From Bacillota bacterium (GTDB taxonomy: Bacteria > Bacillota > Clostridia > Oscillospirales > Acutalibacteraceae), in NCBI GenBank assembly GCA_023458915.1, contig JAEWWM010000027.1:1-11755 (forward strand): a stretch of 11,755 nucleotides of DNA, written 5' to 3'. The notes below the pieces were generated by a model, which was not told where the DNA came from, made no database searches, and saw only the letters and a list, made by a program, of their open reading frames with translations. Positions within the stretch are counted from its first letter, which is position 1. Every line of letters starts with the position of its first letter. Shown in pieces: positions 7,582-11,755 of the stretch. The translations under genes and the position numbers were made by a program.

Positions 7582-7845
7582 TTGAGCGTTTTAAATGATA
7601 ATAATTTGAATAAGGTTGCGGGTGGGGTAAATGATGCGATAGGCATGCCCAATCCTGTGAGTGGATTATCTTATGCAGAAGCCATGAAAAAAGCAAAAGA
7701 ATTAGGTTCAGAAAGAAAGAAAATAGGTACAAGTGAACAAATGAGTAATAGAGATTACATGAATTGGTGGAGAGAAAGTAATAAAGATAGTAAAGAATAC
7801 CTTGATCACAAAAAAGAGGTTGATGATTTTATAGAGAGCAAATAA
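7582..7845 (+). CDS. Second double-glycine leader peptide precursor, charged core
   Basis: Small 87-residue product, not recognised beyond its leader. TTG at 7582 lies eight bases after a perfect AGGAGG (7568-7573). The N-terminus is a very short 15-residue leader, with LNDNNLNKVAGG at -12 to -1: Leu-12, Leu-7, Val-4 and Gly-Gly fit the C39-peptidase pattern. It matches the leader of the preceding gene (both read DN, D/N, L, x, K, V, x, G, G), suggesting one shared processing exporter. The predicted 72-residue core starts VNDAIGMPNP, contains GLSYAEAMKKAKELG (possible amphipathic helix), a DYMNWW aromatic patch, and a Lys/Glu/Asp-rich helical tail ending FIESK. It is soluble-looking, lacks cysteine, and is long for a class II bacteriocin core. 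It ends just before the infC promoter, with no terminator between. Confidence 0.65.
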   Translation: MSVLNDNNLNKVAGGVNDAIGMPNPVSGLSYAEAMKKAKELGSERKKIGTSEQMSNRDYMNWWRESNKDSKEYLDHKKEVDDFIESK

Positions 7846-7861
7846 ATTTACCAAGTAACCC

Positions 7862-7890
7862 TTGACGGAAACTTCTGAATAATATAAAAT
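7862..7890 (+). promoter_or_regulatory. Promoter of the infC-rpmI-rplT operon
   Basis: TTGACG (7862-7867) and TAAAAT (7885-7890) are separated by 17 bases, close to the housekeeping sigma consensus. The start would be near 7897, giving an untranslated leader of about 215 bases before infC. The boxes lie just after the second peptide gene, so the translation operon can be transcribed on its own. Read from sequence only. Confidence 0.6.
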
Positions 7891-7896
7891 AATTAA

Positions 7897-8095
7897 CTGT
7901 AAAAATAAAGTAGAGCGAATTTGTTCTCACCTTTAGTGAAATCTCGCTATTGGTCAATAATATGAACTTTAATGCCAAGTTTGCGGTATTAGTTTATAAA
8001 TTTATTGTATGAGTCAAATTTTGCTCATGCAGTTTTTATTTTTTGGTTTTATTTTTGCGATTTAAAAAGTTTTAAAACAGCTTTTTAAGTAAATT
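7897..8095 (+). promoter_or_regulatory. infC leader, candidate L20-type autoregulatory RNA
   Basis: This is a long non-coding leader before infC-rpmI-rplT, where Firmicutes carry an RNA bound by ribosomal protein L20 that causes premature termination (known for Bacillus subtilis). Visible stems are: AGCGAATTT (7914-7922) with 7939-7948, nine pairs and one bulge, capped by TCAC/GTGA; AATGCC (7971-7976) with GGTATT (7985-7990); the terminator hairpin at 8004-8033; and TTAAAAAG (8062-8069) with CTTTTTAA (8081-8088) just before the ribosome site. CAATAA (7955-7960) can pair with TTATTG (8002-8007), which would take part of the terminator's 5' arm and act as antiterminator. TTGGT (7950-7954) and GCCAA (7974-7978) could form a long-range contact. 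Membership of the known L20 leader family is inferred from position and architecture, not from a sequence match. Confidence 0.5.
8004..8044 (+). terminator. Attenuator-type intrinsic terminator in the infC leader
   Basis: TGTATGAG (8006-8013) pairs with CTCATGCA (8024-8031), one G-U, and the stem can be extended by two pairs to 8004 and 8033. The ten-base loop is followed by a run of twelve bases (8033-8044) that are all T except one A. This is a textbook rho-independent shape placed about 70 bases before infC, so it should reduce read-through into the operon when the competing upstream pairing is not formed. Confidence 0.65.
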
Positions 8096-8113
8096 TTGTG
8101 GAGGTGCTTAAAT

Positions 8114-8635
8114 ATCATAAGCAAAGAGCTTCAAATCAATGGCGAAATAAGGGACAAAGAAGTCCGACTTATAGGTTCTGATGGTTCTCAATTAGGAATT
8201 GTTCCGCTTAGCAAGGCCATGGAGATGGCGACAAATACAAATCTTGATTTGGTTAAAATAGCAGCCAACGCTGTTCCGCCTGTATGCAAAATTATGGATT
8301 ATGGTAAGTATAAGTTTGAAATGGCTAAAAAAGAAAAAGAATCTAAGAAAAATCAGCATATAGTAGATTTAAAAGAAGTAAGATTATCCCTTAATATCGA
8401 TACGCATGATTTTGAAACAAAAGTCAGCCATGCGCAAAGGTTTGCTAAAAGCGGCGATAAAATAAAAGTTTCAATCAGGTTTAGGGGCAGAGAAATGGGT
8501 CACCCTGAAATTGGATATAATTTAATAAAAAAATTTGCCGAAGCCTGCGCGGAATTTGCTGATGTAGAACGTCCGGCAAAGCTCGATGGAAAAACCATGC
8601 TAATGTTTTTAGCATCGAAAAACAAAAAATCTTAA
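8114..8635 (+). CDS. infC: Translation initiation factor IF-3, probable AUC start
   Basis: IF-3 binds the 30S subunit, keeps it apart from 50S and rejects wrong start codons and initiator tRNA mismatches. The N-terminal domain shows INGEIRDKEVRLIGSDGSQLGI, split by a linker of Lys/Glu (MAKKEKESKKNQ) from the C-terminal domain with VRLSLNIDTHDF and IRFRGREMGHPEIG, all IF-3 signatures. No ATG, GTG or usable TTG follows the ribosome site GGAGGTG (8100-8106). A TTG at 8096 precedes that site and would translate it as Trp-Arg-Cys, so it is not credible. ATC at 8114, nine bases after GGAGG, gives M-I-S-K and 173 residues, the same beginning as I recall for Bacillus IF-3; ATA at 8117 is the alternative. 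Both belong to the near-cognate AUN set that IF-3 itself discriminates against, implying autoregulation. First gene of the infC-rpmI-rplT operon. Confidence 0.95.
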   Translation: MISKELQINGEIRDKEVRLIGSDGSQLGIVPLSKAMEMATNTNLDLVKIAANAVPPVCKIMDYGKYKFEMAKKEKESKKNQHIVDLKEVRLSLNIDTHDFETKVSHAQRFAKSGDKIKVSIRFRGREMGHPEIGYNLIKKFAEACAEFADVERPAKLDGKTMLMFLASKNKKS

Positions 8636-8651
8636 AGAAAGGTAGTGAAGC

Positions 8652-8680
8652 GGGGATAAAAATAGGTGAAAAAAATCCCC
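8652..8680 (+). promoter_or_regulatory. Hairpin presenting the rpmI ribosome site in its loop
   Basis: GGGGAT (8652-8657) pairs with ATCCCC (8675-8680) around a 17-base loop that holds the only good Shine-Dalgarno-like sequence before rpmI, AGGTG (8664-8668). In linear form this site is 18 bases from the rpmI ATG, too far; its best-spaced codon is ATC at 8675, followed two codons later by TAA at 8681, three bases before the ATG. The stem is not followed by a T-run. It may govern rpmI translation, but the fold is short and this is inference. Confidence 0.35.
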
Positions 8681-8686
8681 TAAAAT

Positions 8687-8887
8687 ATGTACAAAGTAAA
8701 AACTCACAGTGGAGCGAAAAAACGCTTTAAAGTAACAGGCACAGGGAAAATTTTAAGAGCGCATGCATATACAGGCCACGATATTAAAGGCAGAAAAAAT
8801 TCTAAGAAAAAGCGTGCTTTGCGCGGGCAGACAATTGTTGATAAAACTAACGTATTTCAAATAAAAAGCTTAATGTCCTATAACTAA
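8687..8887 (+). CDS. rpmI: 50S ribosomal protein L35
   Basis: Small basic protein of the large ribosomal subunit, 66 residues, a normal length. It starts MYKVKTHSGAKKRFK, matching the family opening K-x-K-T-H-x-G-A-x-K-R-F, followed by TGTGKILRAHAYTGHD and the basic stretch KKKRALRGQ. The second residue is Tyr where many L35 proteins have Pro. Position between infC and rplT is the universal bacterial order. The ATG at 8687 lacks a well-spaced ribosome site (the nearest, AGGTG, ends 18 bases upstream within a hairpin loop), so translation may depend on RNA folding or on ribosomes arriving from infC, whose stop is 51 bases upstream. Confidence 0.97.
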   Translation: MYKVKTHSGAKKRFKVTGTGKILRAHAYTGHDIKGRKNSKKKRALRGQTIVDKTNVFQIKSLMSYN

Positions 8888-8945
8888 ATTTAGGTTCATA
8901 AATGTTTTAAATTCTAAAGATGACCATCAATTGGAGGTAAATATA

Positions 8946-9290
8946 ATGGCACGTATAAAGGGTGCAATCACCACAAGAAACAGAAGAAAAAAAGTGCTGA
9001 AACTTGCGAAAGGCTATTGGGGCGCAAAAAGTAAGCATTTTAAAATGGCGAAGCAGGCCGTTATGAAGTCAGGAAACTATGCTTACATAGGAAGACGTCA
9101 GAAAAAGCGTGATTTCAGAAAATTATGGATTACAAGAATTTCAGCAGCTTGTCGCATGAACGGTATTAATTATTCAGCTTTTATAAATGGGCTTAAAAAA
9201 GCAGGAATAAACCTTAATAGAAAAATGCTTTCGGAAATTGCAATTTCTGATCCGCAAGGATTTGCTAAACTTGCTGAGCAAATGAAGTAA
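8946..9290 (+). CDS. rplT: 50S ribosomal protein L20
   Basis: Large-subunit protein that binds 23S rRNA early in assembly and, in characterised bacteria, represses its own operon through the infC or rpmI leader. The 114-residue sequence shows the family opening MARIKGAITTRNRRKKVLKLAKGY (only its first part is needed for recognition), then the helix with GNYAYIGRRQKKRDFRKLWI and the globular end with CRMNGINYSAFINGLKKAGI and LNRKMLSEIA. The ATG at 8946 has GGAGG (8933-8937) eight bases upstream; a GTG-like or TTG start at 8931 would run through this site and is rejected. The last gene of the operon, it is followed by a strong terminator. Its probable target is the structured leader at 7897-8095. 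Confidence 0.97.
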   Translation: MARIKGAITTRNRRKKVLKLAKGYWGAKSKHFKMAKQAVMKSGNYAYIGRRQKKRDFRKLWITRISAACRMNGINYSAFINGLKKAGINLNRKMLSEIAISDPQGFAKLAEQMK

Positions 9291-9311
9291 TTTTTTAGTT
9301 TTTATAAATTA

Positions 9312-9351
9312 TTACGCCCGGTGTTATCACTTTCTTGGGCGTAAATTTTTT
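9312..9351 (+). terminator. Rho-independent terminator of infC-rpmI-rplT
   Basis: TTACGCCC (9312-9319) pairs perfectly with GGGCGTAA (9337-9344), an eight-pair GC-rich stem with a 17-base loop, followed by ATTTTTT (9345-9351). It stands 21 bases after the rplT stop and ends the ribosomal protein operon. Confidence 0.88.
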
Positions 9352-9384
9352 ATAAAGAGGAAATTAACCAGAAGGAATTAACAA

Positions 9385-10188
9385 ATGACGAGCGAAATAA
9401 CAAGCAAAGAAAATGCTAATATAAAATATGCAAAAAAATTGTTATCTTCTGCAAAATTTCGAAAAGAAGAAAATGCCTTTTTGATTGAAGGCGTAAAGCT
9501 ATGTGGCGACGCTTTTCAAAACAGAGTTTCGATTCAAAAAGTTTTTTATACCAAAAAATGTTTTGAAAAATTTGAAAATGTAGTCTCAAGTATAATTAAA
9601 TCTTCAGAAAGCAGCTTTATGGTAAGCCAGAGTATAATCGAAACTATTTCCGATACAAATACCCCGCAGGGGATAGTCTGTATATGCAAATGTGAAAGCA
9701 AAAAATCAGACGAAACTGAGTGCGAAAAAATTATTTTGCTTGAAAATATTCAAAATCCTTCAAATTTAGGAAGTATACTTAGAACTTGCGATGCTTTAGG
9801 AATAAGTATGGTCGCTGTGTCTCAAAACAGTTGCGATGTTTATAACCCCAAAACCTTGCGCGGCAGTATGGGCGCGGTTTTTCGTTTAAATATTATTCTC
9901 TTTGAGGATTCGGTAAAGTTTATAAAAAATCTTCAAAAAAATAATTTCAAAATATATGCCACGGTATTAGATGATAACGTTTCGCTTACTGGAAATATTA
10001 AATTTGTAGGTAAAATCGGAATTGTTTTTGGAAATGAAGGTAGTGGCCTTGCTGAAGAAATTATAGAAGCGTGTGATGAAAAGATGACCATACCCATGAG
10101 TAATAGTGCGGAATCGCTTAATGTATCTGTTGCTGCTGGGATTGTAATATGGGAAATAACAAATCGAGGGAAAAACATAAATGGATGA
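9385..10188 (+). CDS. TrmH/SpoU-family RNA 2'-O-methyltransferase
   Basis: SPOUT-class methyltransferase that transfers a methyl group from S-adenosylmethionine to a ribose 2'-OH of rRNA or tRNA. Residues 1-100 hold the N-terminal substrate-binding domain of the rRNA type (SKENANIKYAKKLL and FLIEGVKL). The C-terminal knotted domain has all three motifs: NPSNLGSILRTCDALG at 124-139 with Asn127 and Arg133, IVFGNEGSGL at 213-222, and IPMSNSAESLNVSVAAG at 236-252. The 267-residue length fits the RlmB/YsgA-like group, but the modified nucleotide cannot be told from sequence. The ATG has AAGGA (9372-9376) eight bases upstream. It starts after the rplT terminator, and its end overlaps dprA by eight bases, so those two are co-transcribed. 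Confidence 0.92.
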   Translation: MTSEITSKENANIKYAKKLLSSAKFRKEENAFLIEGVKLCGDAFQNRVSIQKVFYTKKCFEKFENVVSSIIKSSESSFMVSQSIIETISDTNTPQGIVCICKCESKKSDETECEKIILLENIQNPSNLGSILRTCDALGISMVAVSQNSCDVYNPKTLRGSMGAVFRLNIILFEDSVKFIKNLQKNNFKIYATVLDDNVSLTGNIKFVGKIGIVFGNEGSGLAEEIIEACDEKMTIPMSNSAESLNVSVAAGIVIWEITNRGKNING

Positions 10189-11356
10189 AAAAATTTATTG
10201 GATATGGCTTCAGCAGGCGCTGAGCTATGGGAGCCGCAAAGCAAAAGTGGTGAATCATTATTATAAAAATATAAAAGATTTTTACAGTGCCGGCGAACGC
10301 GAGTGGCGCATCTGCGGGTGTTTTTTGAATCGTGAAATTGAAGCCTTACTCAGCATTTCGCTGGATAAAGCAAAGCTGATATTAGAAAAATCTTATAATC
10401 TAGGTTATGAAATTTTAACTTTAGCTGATGAAGAATATCCCAAACTTTTGAAGGATATTCCAAATCCACCGTGCGTCCTGTATGTTAAGGGCGATAGGTT
10501 GTGCCTGAGCGGAAATTTGAATATTTCAGTTGTCGGTACTCGAAAAGCCACTTCTTATGGCACGGAAATGGCTTTTGAGATTAGTAGAGACCTTGCTTCG
10601 GCAGGTGCAGTTGTTGTCAGTGGCGGCGCTATCGGAGTTGATTTTGCTGCCCATGAAGGTGCGCTTAATGGTGGCGGTAAAACAGTTGCGGTTTTGGGCT
10701 GCGGGATAAATTACCCTTATTTAATGAATAACGCATCACTTCGCGAGAAAATTTCTAAAAATGGTGCTGTAATTTCCGAATATCCCCCGGATTTTCAGGC
10801 TTCTCCTCGAAATTTCCCCATCAGAAATCGTATTATATCGGGTTTGTCTCTAGGTACGGTAGTGATTGAAGCTGGCGAGAAAAGCGGTTCACTAATCACG
10901 GCAAATTTGGCTAACGATCAAAACCGTGATGTGTTTGTTGTGCCCATTGACATGGAAAGTAGACTTGCTGTGGGCGCTACGGGGCTAATTCGCGATGGGG
11001 CAACTGTAATAACCTGCGCCCAAAATATTCTTGATGAATACTCAAAGCGCATAGGGAACGATTTTAAAATTAAAAAAATTAAATCTACGGCTCAAAAAAT
11101 TGAAATTCCTGTTACTGAATCTGCAAATAAAAAATTGAATTTAAAATCTAAAAATAAAAAAATTTTAAATAGCCTTGATAATAAATCCAAAATTATTTAT
11201 CGTACCATTGAAGGGGGAAAAAACAAGATGCATATAGATGATATAAGCCGTAAAACCGGGCTTTTGATTAAAGACTTACTTCCAATAATAACTGAGCTTG
11301 AACTCTATGGACTTATAAAACCTTGCTCTGGAAGAATGTATGAGGTAAATAATTAA
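10181..11356 (+). CDS. dprA: DNA-processing protein DprA (Smf)
   Basis: DprA binds incoming single-stranded DNA and loads RecA during natural transformation; it is also kept in many species not known to be competent. The 391 residues contain an N-terminal helical region (about 1-75), then the Rossmann-like core with YPKLLKDIPNPPCVLYVKGD, VGTRKAT (118-124), SGGAIGVDFAAHEGA (147-161), FPIRNRIISGLS (212-223) and the GEKSGSLITANLA loop. A linker rich in lysine (about 290-330) leads to a C-terminal winged-helix domain (about 335-388). The usual GxNxLI motif reads GATGLI here, with Thr for Asn, and the VPG after VFVVP reads VPID: modest departures near the DNA-binding face. ATG at 10181 lies inside the end of the methyltransferase gene, with GAGGG ten bases upstream. 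A dprA-topA order is common in Firmicutes. Confidence 0.95.
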   Translation: MDEKIYWIWLQQALSYGSRKAKVVNHYYKNIKDFYSAGEREWRICGCFLNREIEALLSISLDKAKLILEKSYNLGYEILTLADEEYPKLLKDIPNPPCVLYVKGDRLCLSGNLNISVVGTRKATSYGTEMAFEISRDLASAGAVVVSGGAIGVDFAAHEGALNGGGKTVAVLGCGINYPYLMNNASLREKISKNGAVISEYPPDFQASPRNFPIRNRIISGLSLGTVVIEAGEKSGSLITANLANDQNRDVFVVPIDMESRLAVGATGLIRDGATVITCAQNILDEYSKRIGNDFKIKKIKSTAQKIEIPVTESANKKLNLKSKNKKILNSLDNKSKIIYRTIEGGKNKMHIDDISRKTGLLIKDLLPIITELELYGLIKPCSGRMYEVNN

Positions 11357-11430
11357 TTGTGTACTTAATTTAAGATTTATAGTATATATTTACTTTGAAA
11401 ATTACAATTTTTATTTTGGATGGATATATT

Positions 11431-11755
11431 ATGCTAAATTTAGTGATAGTGGAGTCTCCGGCAAAGGCAAAAACAATAAAAAAATATTTAGGAAAAAATT
11501 ATGATGTTATCGCTTCTATGGGTCACGTCAGGGATCTTCCCGAAAAACGGCTCAGTGTGGACATAAAGAACAATTTTGCTCCTAAATATGAAGTAATTAA
11601 AGGCAAAGAAACTTTGGTGAAAGAGCTAAAAGAAAAAGCAAAAAAAGCAGATAAAGTTTTGCTCGCGACTGACCCTGACCGCGAAGGAGAAGCAATTTCG
11701 TGGCATCTCGCATATATTCTTGATTTAGATCTTAACAAAAAAAATAGAGTAACTT
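11431..11755 (+). CDS. topA: DNA topoisomerase I, N-terminal part (cut by the window edge)
   Basis: Type IA topoisomerase that relaxes negative supercoils by single-strand passage. Only the first 108 residues are present; the reading frame is open to the right edge. They form the Toprim domain: LVIVESPAKAKTIKKYLG near the N-terminus with the catalytic glutamate at residue 8, MGHVRDLP, then the acidic metal-binding TDPDREGEAISWHLA. The active-site tyrosine lies beyond the window. ATG at 11431 has GGATGG (11418-11423) seven bases upstream. The 74-base gap after dprA has no terminator; TTGTGT (11357-11362) and TATAGT (11378-11383) make only a poor promoter candidate with a 15-base spacer. Confidence 0.95.
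   Translation, partial: MLNLVIVESPAKAKTIKKYLGKNYDVIASMGHVRDLPEKRLSVDIKNNFAPKYEVIKGKETLVKELKEKAKKADKVLLATDPDREGEAISWHLAYILDLDLNKKNRVT

Noticed and set aside
7962..8012. 16-codon frame (ATG to TGA) in the infC leader ending inside the terminator stem
   Set aside because: It could be a leader peptide, but there is no ribosome site before it and no run of regulatory codons; the RNA structure explains the region better.
8096..8113. TTG at 8096 as the infC start
   Set aside because: Translation would run through the ribosome site (Trp-Arg-Cys-Leu-Asn) and no other ribosome site precedes it.
1..11755. CRISPR arrays, tRNA or rRNA genes, insertion sequences
   Set aside because: No regularly spaced repeats, cloverleaf-like sequences or transposase motifs were seen.

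Overview
The window reads as chromosomal DNA of a low-GC, Gram-positive anaerobe-type bacterium, most likely class Clostridia and perhaps the Oscillospirales/Ruminococcaceae side (inference from gene order and protein character, not a database match). All genes lie on the + strand and are tightly packed. Shine-Dalgarno sites are strong and AT-rich codons dominate. About half of the genes start at codons other than ATG.

Layout. (1) 34-3006: potB, potC and potD, the two permeases and the binding protein of a spermidine/putrescine ABC importer; the ATPase gene potA presumably ends just left of the window. A 161-base structured gap separates potC from potD. (2) 3046-4953: thrS, without a T-box leader. 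(3) 5031-6327: cmk and plsC, overlapping (nucleotide and phospholipid synthesis). (4) 6368-7845: a likely promoter and 5' hairpin, ispH (MEP isoprenoid pathway), then two small genes with double-glycine leaders, i.e. probable secreted peptide precursors. (5) 7862-9351: a promoter, a structured leader with an attenuator-like terminator, the translation operon infC-rpmI-rplT, and a strong terminator. (6) 9385-11356: a SpoU-family RNA methyltransferase overlapping dprA. (7) 11431 to the right edge: the 5' part of topA.

Most of the window is housekeeping. The accessory-looking part is the pair of double-glycine peptides at 7355-7845. They sit between ispH and infC with no transporter, peptidase or immunity gene in view. 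Their leaders resemble each other and fit the C39-peptidase consensus, but the cores are highly charged, lack cysteine and do not look like ordinary pore-forming bacteriocins. Regulatory points worth attention are the probable AUC start codon of infC, the infC leader with competing hairpins, the hairpin and duplicated Shine-Dalgarno before ispH, and the alternative-pairing arms between potC and potD.
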